Assembly (NCBI RefSeq): GCF_010500835.1 | Contig: NZ_JAAAMJ010000023.1 | Location: 1-43,846 of the forward strand | From: Aurantimonas aggregata | Lineage (GTDB): Bacteria > Pseudomonadota > Alphaproteobacteria > Rhizobiales > Rhizobiaceae | Direction: 5' to 3' | DNA length: 43,846 nucleotides | In this document: piece by piece, positions 25,119-34,359 of the stretch | How positions within the stretch are numbered: the first letter of the stretch is position 1 | Layout of the letters: each line of letters starts with the position of its first letter | Translations under genes and position numbers: made by a program | Notes under the pieces: generated by a model | The model's input: the letters and a program-made list of their open reading frames with translations, nothing else | Told to the model about the DNA's origin: nothing | Database searches by the model: none

Positions 25119-25802
25119 TCAGTTCGACCGCAACGCGCACAGAAGGGACCGAAGTCTGGCGGGCGTCCCGTCATTGCCTTCTACGAGTATCGCCATGTCT
25201 GTGTCGTCAAGGACGGCGCGGCTGCGCAGGCCTGCCACCACGCCGGGCCGGTCGCCCGGCGAGTCCCCATCACTCAGCTTCGCCGTCAGGTCGAAGCTGT
25301 CGATCTCGATCCGATATAACCGGATCGTTCGGCGCCACGCCTCCCAAAGCCTTGGGTCCAGCTCTTCGATGCGCCAGCCAAAGTCGGGTTCGTGCGCCCG
25401 GACGAGATCCTTGATCTGCGTCTGCAACGCCTCGTCCGGCATGTGCAACAGGCGACCGCGCATATGGAGGCTGAGGTAGTTGTATGTTGGTGCTGTCTGG
25501 CTGCGGTCGGGCGTAGGCCCGCCGTAGCTCGCGGTGAACCAATTCGGCGAAATCGCGGCGCCCGGCCCTTGGACTGAAACGAGGACGGGAATATTCGGCG
25601 TCATCGCTTCAGTAATCGGGTTGATCAGCGCGAGGTGGAATTCAACGGCTCCGGCGGGGTTACGGCCCGTCCGGAAGGTGAGCGGCGCCTGCGCGACCAG
25701 CGGTCCGGCGTTTCCACTCACGAGGATCATCGCGAACGGGAAAGTCTCAACCATGTCGCGCACGAGCGAGGGGTCGGCGTGCTTGTATTGCGCGTAGTGC
25801 AT
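25119..25802 (-). CDS. PaiB-like FMN-binding protein
   Basis: A 227-residue protein of the PaiB family (annotated as FMN-binding negative transcriptional regulators). Typical are the start MHYAQYKHADPSLV, AQAPLTFRTG, LVSVQGPGAAISPNWF and YNYLSLHMRGRLLHM, together a split-barrel flavin fold. The direct reaction or DNA target is not established for most members. It lies 11 bases upstream of the YeeE-type transporter gene on the same strand. Full length for the family. Confidence 0.85.
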   Translation of the reverse strand: MHYAQYKHADPSLVRDMVETFPFAMILVSGNAGPLVAQAPLTFRTGRNPAGAVEFHLALINPITEAMTPNIPVLVSVQGPGAAISPNWFTASYGGPTPDRSQTAPTYNYLSLHMRGRLLHMPDEALQTQIKDLVRAHEPDFGWRIEELDPRLWEAWRRTIRLYRIEIDSFDLTAKLSDGDSPGDRPGVVAGLRSRAVLDDTDMAILVEGNDGTPARLRSLLCALRSN

Positions 25803-25996
25803 CTGTGTTGCCTTGGATCTTTCGAGTCAGAGCTGGGCGTTCGCTGCCCTTGGTTTCGACGATAACTATTGTGTGCGTGCGTTCATGGGTTCGACGAATT
25901 CGCAGTGGTCAGCGACGCTGAGGCGTACTCCAAGCTGCTCGGCAGGGAGCGTCAGCCAAGATGATGCGGCGCGGGTTTCGGTCCGGGCGCGCGCCA

Positions 25997-26746
25997 CTAC
26001 CCACCATACCGTTCCGTCCAGATCGTCTGCGAGTTCAGGCCACCATCGAGTAGATGACCCGTAACGGTTTCGACGAACGGATTCGACCCACACACGAACG
26101 TCCAGCGCGGCGGATCTTTGAGCTTTGCCAGCACAGTCCGGACCAGCTCGGCATCGACCCTGCGGCCAGCATCCTGGGGCCGCCGTGCGTGATCCCGGGA
26201 CAGGCTCAGGATCAGATCGAAATTCGCTTCGGCCAGATCACGCGCGAGCAATTCGTCGCGGAAGATGACGTCGTCGAAGGTGCGTGCTGCCTGCAGAAGC
26301 ACGCCGCGCACATCGCCGGCGGCGGCTGCGCGGTGGCGCACGATCGACATCAGCGGCGCGATCCCCGACCCGCCGCCGATGAGGAGCAGGGGCCCACCGT
26401 CCTTCGCATTCCACGCGAAGTGGCCGCCGAACGGGCCGCGGACTTCGAAAGTCGTGCCAAGTTCCGCGACGTCGTGGAAGAACGGCGAGACCTCGCCGTC
26501 CTCGAGGTGCTCGACAACGATTTCGTAGACTCCCGCCAGTTCGGGCGCCGACGCGATCGAATAGCTCCGCTGCGCCTGGTAACCGTCCGGCGCGGTGAGA
26601 CGAATGTCGAGATGCTGGCCTGCCCGGAAGGAACGCCATTGCAGCGGGCGGAGGCGGAAGCTCTTCACCGTCGGCGTCTGGCCGTCCACGCGCTCGACGA
26701 CAGCCGTCTGCCAAGGATAGGCCGCTTCGCCAGCCGTCGTCGTCAC
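25997..26746 (-). CDS. FAD/NAD(P) reductase of the ferredoxin-reductase type
   Basis: A 249-residue flavoprotein that passes electrons from NAD(P)H to a partner. It shows RSYSIAS (FAD), GGGSGIAPLMSIVRH (NAD(P)) and CGSNPFVE with an almost C-terminal aromatic region ERYGG. There is no 2Fe-2S domain. The GTG start at 26746 is chosen; it lies seven bases past the end of the molybdopterin oxidoreductase gene, so the two form an operon and the reductase probably serves that enzyme. Confidence 0.85.
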   Translation of the reverse strand: MTTTAGEAAYPWQTAVVERVDGQTPTVKSFRLRPLQWRSFRAGQHLDIRLTAPDGYQAQRSYSIASAPELAGVYEIVVEHLEDGEVSPFFHDVAELGTTFEVRGPFGGHFAWNAKDGGPLLLIGGGSGIAPLMSIVRHRAAAAGDVRGVLLQAARTFDDVIFRDELLARDLAEANFDLILSLSRDHARRPQDAGRRVDAELVRTVLAKLKDPPRWTFVCGSNPFVETVTGHLLDGGLNSQTIWTERYGG

Positions 26747-26753
26747 GACTCGC

Positions 26754-27353
26754 TCACGAGAAGCGCTGCTCACGCCACGGATCGCCATAGATGTGGTAGC
26801 CGCGCAGTTCCCAGAATCCGGCTTCGTCGCGCTCGGTGAACTGAAGGCCGTTGACCCACTTCGCCGACTTCCAAAAATAGAGGTGCGGCACCAGAAGCCT
26901 CGCCGGGCCGCCATGCTGCGGGCTGAGCGGCTGGCCGTCGAAGTGCGTCGCGACCAAAGCCTTGCCGTCGATCAGGTCCGCCACGGGCACGTTGGTCGAA
27001 TAGCCGTCGGTGGAGTGTGCCAGCGTGAAGGACGTCGGCGGCGCCAACCCGGCATCGGCCAGGAGATCGTCGACGAGGACGCCGCTCCACGCCGTGTTCA
27101 GCTTCGACTACTTAGTGACGCAGTGAATGTCCCGGGTCATCCGCGTCTGCGGCAGGGCGGCCAACTCCGCGAACGTCCACCGCTTCACCTGGCGGGGGCC
27201 CACCTTCAGCGTGAACATCCAGTCGGCTGGCGTGATGCGCGGCGTGGGCCCGGCGGACAGCACCGGAAACCCGTCGGTGACGTATTGTCCCGGCGGGATG
27301 CGATCAGCGAGTTCGGGAGGAGGCCGCCGGCCGGTGAAGCCCTTCGTCGCCAT
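26754..27353 (-). pseudogene. Sulfite-oxidase-like molybdopterin oxidoreductase with an amber stop
   Basis: A 199-codon frame of the small molybdopterin (sulfite oxidase/MsrP-like) family. The molybdenum-binding Cys78 is in DIHCVTK, and the C-terminal half has GLAPPTSFTLAHSTDGYSTNVPV, HGGPARLLVPHLYFWKSAKWV and GYHIYGDPW. Codon 82, right after HCVTK, is TAG (27108-27110) where relatives have Trp (CVTxWSKLD), a one-base change from TGG. The rest of the frame is undamaged. It is therefore a recent pseudogene, a sequencing error, or needs suppression. It is followed by its reductase gene. Confidence 0.85.
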
Positions 27354-27453
27354 GATGATGCTCCTTACTGATGCGGTACAATCGTCGTAAATTTAACGCC
27401 TCGGCACACTTTCGCGGACACGATGAGCGCATTTCTTCGGGCAGCCTTCTGGC

Positions 27454-27978
27454 CTAAAGCAGATCGCTGTGTCCGCCTCCCGGCGCTTTCCGAAGCCTGT
27501 CAAGGCTCCAGCCGAGAATGGTGAGGCTCACGCCGAGCAGCGCCACGTCCTTGATCAGGAATGAGCCAAGAGCGTTCAGCCACGGAAAGCCACCCGATCC
27601 CTGCTCCCAGATCGGCAGGGCGAGCATGGTCGAGCAGGTCGTTGCGAAGATAGCCGAGCCCACGGCGCCCGCGACGACACCGGCACGGGCCGACCAAGGA
27701 GAGGCGACAAGGAGTAAGGCGGTGACGACTTCAACTACCCCCAGAAGATAGGACGTGCCCGCTTCACCGAGAACCGGGTAGAGCCACGCAAGCCACGGCG
27801 TTCCGCCGATGATCGGCTTCAGAGCCTCGACCTCGATCTGCGTGAATTTGAGAGCGCCGATCATCAGAAGCGGCAGGACGACACCAGCCAGCGCGATGAC
27901 CCGCCCGGCGTTCGTGAGCGTCGCTATGGGATCGGGAGCCGACACGAAGGTGTCGACGCGATGAGAAGGTCTTTCCAC
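27454..27978 (-). CDS. RclC/YkgB-type (DUF417) membrane protein
   Basis: A 174-residue inner-membrane protein with four hydrophobic segments. LMIGALKFTQIEVEALKPIIGGTPWLAWLYPVLGE and CSTMLALPIWEQGSGGFPWLNALGSFLIKDVALL match the DUF417 family, which includes RclC of the E. coli reactive-chlorine response. GTG 27978 is chosen because TGGAG lies six bases before it; an in-frame ATG at 28089 would add 37 residues with no family similarity. It lies next to the relic of a GlxA-type regulator gene that reads the other way. Confidence 0.78.
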   Translation of the reverse strand: MERPSHRVDTFVSAPDPIATLTNAGRVIALAGVVLPLLMIGALKFTQIEVEALKPIIGGTPWLAWLYPVLGEAGTSYLLGVVEVVTALLLVASPWSARAGVVAGAVGSAIFATTCSTMLALPIWEQGSGGFPWLNALGSFLIKDVALLGVSLTILGWSLDRLRKAPGGGHSDLL

Positions 27979-28100
27979 AGTTGCTCCATCAAAATCGACG
28001 CGAAAACGCACATTTTCAGCCGGAGGACGAAATTCATCGGGAGCATCCGGCAGCGCCTGATCAATTTGCGGATGCGAGATCCACTCCATGAAGTGATATT

Positions 28101-28345
28101 GTGCCGCAAGGACTGGTCGACGGGGATTGGCGCATTCGACATAGTACGTGCTGAAAACGACAAGATGCGAAGGAACGCCAACTGGTCGGGGGGGGAGTCC
28201 ATTGGCGCGCATTCGGGATCTCACATGCCACATGCGGAGGTTGGGCTCCTCACCTACACACGTTGCCATATGGCAATGGTCCATGGGATGACCGACCTGC
28301 GACATGCCTCCCGGACATTCTCCAGCCGGGCGGTCCGGAAGCGGG
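28101..28345 (+). pseudogene. Relic of a GlxA-type regulator gene (promoter and 5' end)
   Basis: This stretch aligns base by base with 30616-30860, the promoter and first ~45 codons of the intact GlxA-type gene. Shared words include ACGGGGATTGGCGCATTCGA, GTACGTGCTGAAAACGACA, CGCATTCGGGATCTCACA and GACCGACCTG. After the TTG start an extra GC (TTGGCGCGCATTC against TTGGCGCATTC) shifts the frame, and homology fades near 28,345. It is a truncated duplicate, divergent from the RclC-like gene just as the intact gene is divergent from the cytochrome P460 gene. Confidence 0.8.
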
Positions 28346-28712
28346 AGGCACGTCAAAGTCAACAATGCATTAGACGTGAGCCGATCTATCTGAGGCGGGC
28401 GGATAAGATCCTGTTAGGGAACCGCTAACCGTTTTGCGCCTTCTTAAATGCAGGCCAAAAGCCCGCGAATGGGCGCCTGGTTTCGAAGAGAACGCCCAAA
28501 GCCACAACGGTCGCCCAAAAAGGCGGCTTTGGCGAAGAGTCCTTCGAGTGAGGCCACCACGCCCTCCCATTTCAAGCCGCGTGCACGAGGGCGAGGAGTG
28601 TGGCGGCTGGGACAAGATACGCTCTCCCGGAGATAAGGAGTCTATCTCTCTGGCCCTACTTTTGCGCTGCCACAAGCCGGCCCACCCGCGGTAAAAACTC
28701 GGTCACCGCCCC
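28346..28712. other. 367-base stretch without a gene
   Basis: Lies after the regulator relic and before the stop codon of the metallo-beta-lactamase-fold gene. Only short frames on both strands, none recognised. The end of the duplicated segment lies at its left edge. Confidence 0.4.
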
Positions 28713-29687
28713 TCAGTAGCTGGCACGATAGACCAATGGGACCCAGTCGTAGTTTGTCTCGTCACGGCGGACATGGCCGATACCAGGGAAGGCGTGGTGG
28801 GCTCCGGCTATCAAATACTTTTCGTCTGCTGCTTCTGCAAAGGCTATCGCGCGAGTTGCCGCAGCCGTTTCTTGGTCCACGTCAAAATCGACAGTCACCT
28901 CCGGGCGATCATATTGAAGCACGTCGCCATGAGCGATGTCGCCCCAGAAGACGATCTTCTCTCCACCGCTTTCGACAATGATGCCGCTATGCCCAGGCGT
29001 ATGGCCGGGCCGTAGAACCGATCCGAAGCCGGGTATCGGCGCCGCATTGTCATCGAACGTTTCGAACATTTGCGCTTCGACATAAGGACCGACGCATTTT
29101 TCGGCCTGAGCAATCTGTGGCCCCAGAACGTCGTCTGCCCTCGCCTCAGCGCTTGGCTTCAGCCAGAAGTCTGCCTCGCGATAATTGACGTGAAGCATCG
29201 CGTTTTCAAACAGGCGGCGGTTGTCGGCGACAAGACCGCCAGAATGGTCAGCATGGATGTGGGTTAGGATCACGTGGTCGATCTGTGATGGCTTGTAACC
29301 CGCTGCCTGGATATTGGAGATAAGCTTCCCGAGTGAAGGCCCCAGCAAATCGCCAGTGCCTGCGTCAATGAGGACGAGACGTTCGCCCGTGTTGACCAGG
29401 AACGCGTTGACGGAAATTTCTGCCGAGCCGGCCTGGAAATGCCCTTGAAGGTAGGCTTCCGCTTCGTCTTCCGCGATGTTCTTGTAGATTTTCGACATCG
29501 GTAGTTGCGCCGTGCCGTCTGATAGCGCGGTGATTTCGTAATCGCCCAGCTTCAGCCGGTAGAAGCTGGGCGCCTGGGTTCCGACGATGGCTGCTTTTGC
29601 GAAAGCGGCTGACGGCGCAGCGCTGATAGCACCTGCGGCAAGAGCCATGCCTGCGGTGTTAATAAAAAACGAACGGCGGGTTTGCAT
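28713..29687 (-). CDS. Exported metallo-beta-lactamase-fold hydrolase
   Basis: A 324-residue MBL-fold metalloenzyme. The zinc motif is HIHADH (His143, His145, Asp147, His148), with further ligands in RPGHTPGHSG, FWGDIAHGD and GAHHAFPG. The N-terminus TRRSFFINTAGMALAAGAIS is a twin-arginine signal, so the folded protein is exported to the periplasm. It resembles the lactonase/hydrolase branch of the fold; the substrate is unknown. It follows the cytochrome P460 gene by 43 bases on the same strand, making a two-gene operon controlled from the gap shared with the GlxA-type regulator. Confidence 0.85.
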   Translation of the reverse strand: MQTRRSFFINTAGMALAAGAISAAPSAAFAKAAIVGTQAPSFYRLKLGDYEITALSDGTAQLPMSKIYKNIAEDEAEAYLQGHFQAGSAEISVNAFLVNTGERLVLIDAGTGDLLGPSLGKLISNIQAAGYKPSQIDHVILTHIHADHSGGLVADNRRLFENAMLHVNYREADFWLKPSAEARADDVLGPQIAQAEKCVGPYVEAQMFETFDDNAAPIPGFGSVLRPGHTPGHSGIIVESGGEKIVFWGDIAHGDVLQYDRPEVTVDFDVDQETAAATRAIAFAEAADEKYLIAGAHHAFPGIGHVRRDETNYDWVPLVYRASY

Positions 29688-29730
29688 GGTTAATTCCAGT
29701 CTGGGGTTTGTTGGGCAAACACTGCCATGA

Positions 29731-30420
29731 CTACTCCGCCAGGCCAGCTTCGAGGTTGAGCTTCACGTTGTCGCCGTCCCGGCGGAAGCCAGGTTGGTTC
29801 AACTTCACGGACCAGACATAGTCGTCCTTGGGTCCGACGTGGTCGATGTGACACTGGGCGCACTGGGCGCGGTCGCGTGCGGGAGAGAACTTCTCATAGG
29901 GAGGCGCCTGATGACCGAAGCTGAAATAGACCCAGCCGCCCGCCTCCTCAGCATATCGCTCGTTGTCCTTCAGCATGACGGCAACCCCGGTACGCTCTTG
30001 GGGAAAGATGACCGTGTCGGTCCCCAGCTTGCAGGTGTAAGCCGGAGGGCCGCTGCATTCATTCGGGTCGGTGTTGGTTGTGCTGAATTCCTTGACCATC
30101 AGCGAACCTTCCGGCCACTCCCCCGTCGTCATGAAAATCCGATAGGTGTTAGGCTCGACGTAGACGCTGTGTAGCTCAGGCGTCTTTGTCACCTTGCCGT
30201 CGAGAAAGCTGGTCGCGATGGTCTCCCACGCGGTGTAGGTGTGCACCCAGCTTCGGTATCCTTTTGGAAGCGCGGCTTGGCCCTCCTCGTTGAAGACGAG
30301 GCTCACCCCCGGCGCCGGCAGTCCGGAGCGGACAGTTTCCCCGTTATCCTCCGCAGCGGCGTAACCAGCAACCAGTGCGGTTGCAGCGATCAGGCAAGCA
30401 TAGGAAATCAAGCGGGCCAT
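29731..30420 (-). CDS. Cytochrome P460-family protein
   Basis: A 229-residue periplasmic haem protein. A signal peptide (to about AAA23) is followed by the P460 fold: WETIATSFLDGKVTKTPELHSVYVEP, YRIFMTTGEWPEGSLMVKEF, and the haem motif CAQCH (Cys187, Cys190, His191) with HIDHVG. Family members oxidise hydroxylamine or nitric oxide in ammonia oxidisers; in other bacteria the role is unclear and may be detoxification. ATG 30420 has a good GGAGG site. It is the first gene of an operon with the exported MBL-fold enzyme. Confidence 0.85.
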   Translation of the reverse strand: MARLISYACLIAATALVAGYAAAEDNGETVRSGLPAPGVSLVFNEEGQAALPKGYRSWVHTYTAWETIATSFLDGKVTKTPELHSVYVEPNTYRIFMTTGEWPEGSLMVKEFSTTNTDPNECSGPPAYTCKLGTDTVIFPQERTGVAVMLKDNERYAEEAGGWVYFSFGHQAPPYEKFSPARDRAQCAQCHIDHVGPKDDYVWSVKLNQPGFRRDGDNVKLNLEAGLAE

Positions 30421-30718
30421 AGATCCTCCGAGGGTTGCGCCGAGGCACAGACGTTCGTCCTGTTGCTCGACAGTCAGTCGCGCACGGTTACAGCGCGCCC
30501 TGCACCAAGCCGCCGAGGAAATTCGCACGGTATATTCTACTTTAACGCCAGATCTTAGGTGACTACTCAGTACCGGGCCCGAGATTCCTATGAATTTCGA
30601 GTTGGGATGCAGACTGTGCCACAAAGTTGCGTCAACGGGGATTGGCGCATTCGACAAAGTACGTGCTGAAAACGACACAACGCGGTATAACGGATCAACT
30701 CGTCGGGAAGGTGGTACA

Positions 30719-31723
30719 TTGGCGCATTCGGGATCTCACACGCCGCGCGCGGAGGTCGGGCTCCTCCTCTATCCGCAGTGCCATATGGCGATGGTCCACG
30801 GGTTGACCGACCTGCTGCAGGTCGCCAGTCGCTTTTCGATCGCCCGAGGGGGGCAGCCGCTTCGAATCACCCACTGGCGCATGGATAGGGACGGCGCGAT
30901 CGTCCGCTGCCATGACACGCACCCGGGCGACGAGCGTCTGCCCGACGTCGTGATTGCTCCCGCTTTCGCTCTGGACCAGCCGCCAGGACCGGTCGACGCA
31001 AGCGAGGCGGCGCCTTTCGCTGCGTGGCTGGCGGAACGGCACTCAAGCGGCGCGACTCTGGCCTCCACCGGCTGCGGCGTGTTCATGTTGGCAGCGACCG
31101 GGCTGCTTTCGGGGCGGACTGCGACTACCCACTGGCTGCACGCCGACAGGCTCCGAGCAAACTTTCCCGACGTGAAGATCGACGTGAGCAAGGTCGTCAT
31201 TGAGGACGGCGAGATCCTCACCGCGGGCGGTATGATGGCCTGGACGGACCTCGGCATGCGTCTGATCGACCGGCTCCTCGGCCCGACGGTCATGTTAGAA
31301 GCCGCACAGTTCTGGCTCATCGATCCGGCGGGTCGCGAGCAGCGTCACTACAGCATCTTCGCCCCGCGTCTCACGCATGGCGACGAGGCGATCCTGAGGG
31401 TGCAGCACTGGCTACAAGCCAATCCCACGGATCCGGTCACGGTGTCGGACATGGCTCGCCAAGCCGTGATGGAGAAGCGAACCTTCCTGCGCCGCTTCAA
31501 GGCGGCCACTGCCATAACCCCCACAGGCTATCTCCAGCAGTTACGGATCGGCAAAGCCCGGGAGCTTCTTCAGTTCACCAGACGGCCTGTTGTCGAGGTC
31601 GCGTGGGCGGTAGGCTACAGCGACGCGGCCTCATTCAGCCGCCTCTTTCAGCGGCTTGTCGGTCTCTCCCCGATCGAATATCGGCGACGATTCGAGGCAA
31701 GCCGAGACGCTGTCGCGGCATAG
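30719..31723 (+). CDS. GlxA-type AraC-family transcriptional regulator
   Basis: A 334-residue regulator. The N-terminal DJ-1/PfpI-like domain (about residues 5-185) has VVIAPAFAL and LASTGCGVFMLAATGLLSGRTATTHW, with Cys in the usual elbow position. The C-terminal AraC domain has two helix-turn-helix units: VSDMARQAVMEKRTFLRRFKAAT and VVEVAWAVGYSDAASFSRLFQRLVG. The TTG start at 30719 is chosen because family similarity (PRAEVGLLLYPQ) begins soon after, GGAAGG lies just upstream, and the preceding DNA is the promoter shared with the relic at 28101. It is divergent from the P460-MBL operon and probably controls it. Confidence 0.85.
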   Translation: MAHSGSHTPRAEVGLLLYPQCHMAMVHGLTDLLQVASRFSIARGGQPLRITHWRMDRDGAIVRCHDTHPGDERLPDVVIAPAFALDQPPGPVDASEAAPFAAWLAERHSSGATLASTGCGVFMLAATGLLSGRTATTHWLHADRLRANFPDVKIDVSKVVIEDGEILTAGGMMAWTDLGMRLIDRLLGPTVMLEAAQFWLIDPAGREQRHYSIFAPRLTHGDEAILRVQHWLQANPTDPVTVSDMARQAVMEKRTFLRRFKAATAITPTGYLQQLRIGKARELLQFTRRPVVEVAWAVGYSDAASFSRLFQRLVGLSPIEYRRRFEASRDAVAA

Positions 31724-31917
31724 AGCCTCGGGCAGATGACGATCCGGAGCCATCCAGACACATCACTGTCCGCGCCATCAGCAGTCGAGGTCAGTCAATG
31801 ATCGTGCGTCCGCTCCTGAGGCGGATTCCCCGAAAGCGGCCGGTCCGCTATCGGCCCATAGTTACAACTGCGGGAAGGCTCTGATGGGTGAGACGCGTGA
31901 CGGCTCGGCGTTTTCGC

Positions 31918-32103
31918 TCAGACAACGCCTTCAACGTAGAGCAGGATTGCGCAGACAATTACGGCACAGAAAATCAGAAACCATTTGCCAGCGCCCTTCC
32001 CGAAATGAACTCGCTTGTCGGCAATAGGCATACCATTGGGGAGGCTCGACGGAGCCGTCGGACCAGTCGTGGTGACGGTCTCTGTCTTGCTCTTGTTTGT
32101 CAT
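31918..32103 (-). CDS. Small single-span membrane protein
   Basis: A 61-residue protein with a Thr/Ser-rich soluble start and one C-terminal membrane helix (KWFLIFCAVIVCAILLYV). The start is supported by GAGGA about eight bases upstream. No family recognised. It stands alone between the GlxA-type regulator and the IS110 element. Confidence 0.65.
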   Translation of the reverse strand: MTNKSKTETVTTTGPTAPSSLPNGMPIADKRVHFGKGAGKWFLIFCAVIVCAILLYVEGVV

Positions 32104-32466
32104 TCAATTTCCTCTTGGTCGGGCTGGTTCAGCCCTTCGACCCCATTAGATCTAATGCCGGTCTTTTTGACAGCGATGTTCTTCATTGATCGTTTCCGGA
32201 ATGGCATCTGTGGACGCCCCCTGGGATGCAAGTGGTTTTTGTCGGGTTGGCACGATGTCGGATGCTGCCATCTGTCCGGCCTCCTGATGCAGCCATCAGG
32301 CTGCGGGCCCGTATGATAGTTCGCGGACTGGATCCAAAACAGCTTTTCGCGCTCGGGCACGCTCTGCCATTCCCTGGTTCTTCCAGCCCCGTCTCGCCGA
32401 CTGTTGCGCCATACCCCTCCTTCGACCGACCTCGCGTCCCGACGGCCTCTGACGACGACCTCGGCC
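32104..32466. other. 363-base stretch without a gene
   Basis: Upstream of the small membrane protein and next to the IS110 element. No frame with a recognisable product; part of it may be the left flank of the insertion. Confidence 0.4.
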
Positions 32467-33499
32467 TTAAGCCGCAATCGCCATCGGAGCTCGGTAAGTT
32501 CCGCCCTTCGCCAGAAGGGCCCAGACGATCCTCGCCATCTTATTGGCGAGCGCCACCGTCACCAGCATGCGCGGCTTGCGCGCCAGCATCTGTTCGAGCC
32601 ACGATCCCTTCACCGGTCCGCGTCGGGCGACTTGCTTCATCACGGCGCTTGCTCCGATGATCAGAAGGCGCCGTAGCGTTCGCTCGCCCATCTTCGAGGT
32701 CGCGCCGAGCTTCTGCTTGCCGCCCGTCGAATGTTGCAATGGGGTCAGTCCCAGCCAGGCGGCAAAATCCCGGCCCTTGGCGAATGTCTCGGCGGCCGGC
32801 GCAAGGGCCGTCAGAGCCGTGGCGGTGATCGGTCCGATCCCGGGAATGGTCGTCAGCCTGCGCGCCGTCTCGTCCTCGCGGGCGCGGCGCTCGACCTCAC
32901 GGTCAAGATAAGCGATCCGCTCGTCGAGATCGGCCATGAGGTCCAGCATCACCTTGAACATCGCGACTGCCGCCGGCGGCAGCGAGGCGGCCATCTCCTC
33001 CTCAAGCATGTCGCCGAGCATCGAGACGTAGGACACGCCTTTGGGCGCAACCCAACCATATTCTGTCAGATGCCCGCGAATGGCATTGATGAGCTGGGTG
33101 CGCTGGCGAACGAGGAGGTCCCTGGTCCGGAACACGAGCGCCGACGCCTGCTGCTCCTCACTCTTCACAGCCACAAAGCGCATGGTCGGACGCTGGGCTG
33201 CCTCGCAGATCGCCTCGGCATCCACCGCGTCGTTCTTGTGACGCTTCACGAACGGCTTCACGTAGGCTGGCGGGATCAGCCGAACCTCATGGCCCAGCGC
33301 TGTCAGCTCGCGAGCCCAGTGATGGGCTCCCCCCGCACGCCTCCAACGCCACAGTGCAGCGTGGCTGCGCGGCGAAAAAGGTCAACAGCTTGGCCCGCGT
33401 CAGGCGCTTTGAGAACACACCCCGGCCGCGCTCGTCGGCGCCATGGGCGTGGAACACGGTCTTCGCGATATCCAGGCCGATCGTGGTAACCTCGGACAC
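32467..33499 (-). pseudogene. IS110-family transposase with a one-base frameshift
   Basis: A DEDD-type IS110 transposase in two overlapping frames. The N-terminal piece has VTTIGLDIAKTVFHAHG and VALEACGG; the second has KPFVKRHKNDAVDAEAIC, TIPGIGPITATAL and the serine region HSTGGKQKLGATSKMGERTLRRLL. The break is at a run of six C on the plus strand (33329-33334); removing one restores ACGGAHHWARELTALGHEV and joins the frames. GTG 33499 has a GGAGG site. The rest of the gene is intact, so the lesion is recent or a homopolymer error. IS110 elements lack terminal inverted repeats, so the element ends are not assigned. Confidence 0.85.
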
Positions 33500-33712
33500 G
33501 GACGCCTCCTGTGGATGGTTGTAAACACCCATTCTGGCACAATGATGCCGTCGGGGGCGTCCACCCCATCAGCTTTCCGCTAGCTTTGCCTTAAAGCTGC
33601 TGGTCTCCTTTCGGCCCTGACGATAATCAGAGATCATCACCGCGAAAGCCGCGAGCCCGCATTTAACTCTTCCCTTCTGGGAGCCCGCTATAAGGAAAGC
33701 CGCTGCGAGCAG

Positions 33713-34276
33713 CTAGCGGATCCCGCGGCGCGGTTCCGGATGCTCGTCAGGAGCCTGTCTTCCTCGGGGGACGGTGTGCGCGATGTCTCGTGAGCTGAAC
33801 CGGGCGGCGCGAACGAAGGCTTCATCGTCGTCGCCCCGGAAGGAGATAACGCGGTCGAAGACGAACCTGTTCTCCGCCACGTCGAGCACCACAACGCGGC
33901 CGCCTCCCACAAGCGTGCTCATCTTGTGGACGCCCCCGAACACCAGGAAGTCCACGCCAGCCGCTCGGCTCTCTTCGAGCAGATCGTCGGCGCGCATTGT
34001 CGAGACGGTGCACCCGTTTGCCATGCAGGGAATCGTGGCAGTGGCGAGTGAGGGCTCTTTTCCGAGTTCTGCTTCTAGCGTCTGACGAAAAAGCACGAGA
34101 CGCGCAGCATGCTCCGCCGTTTGGTCTTCCGGTTCTCCGGAGGAGTCGGAGTACTCGAAATCGATAACCGCCACCGTTTCTAGTTCGCTCGCTGCGGCAA
34201 CGCTGCTTGCTGCGACGATCGAAACCATTACGGCTGCGAACGCGAGCGTGGCTCTGAAATGCTTGGCTGATTCCAC
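33713..34276 (-). CDS. DUF2380-family secreted protein
   Basis: A 187-residue protein with a signal peptide (ATLAFAAVMVSIVAASSVAAAS). The mature part ETVAVIDFEYSDSSGEPEDQ, then ATIPCMANGCTVSTM and VDFLVFGGVHKMSTLV matches the DUF2380 family of predicted periplasmic proteins with two cysteines. Function unknown. It follows the DUF3047-like gene on the same strand with an 83-base gap and may be co-transcribed. Confidence 0.72.
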   Translation of the reverse strand: MESAKHFRATLAFAAVMVSIVAASSVAAASELETVAVIDFEYSDSSGEPEDQTAEHAARLVLFRQTLEAELGKEPSLATATIPCMANGCTVSTMRADDLLEESRAAGVDFLVFGGVHKMSTLVGGGRVVVLDVAENRFVFDRVISFRGDDDEAFVRAARFSSRDIAHTVPRGRQAPDEHPEPRRGIR

Positions 34277-34359
34277 TGTTTCCTCCCAGTGTGATGAAGT
34301 TCGTTATCCTGTCGGCAGGTGATCGCTTCCGCTTCAGGATCCGCGGGGCGGATACAGCG

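Noticed and set aside
24010-25479. 489-codon plus-strand frame
   Set aside because: Opposite the YeeE-type and PaiB-like genes, both of which show family motifs; the plus frame has none.
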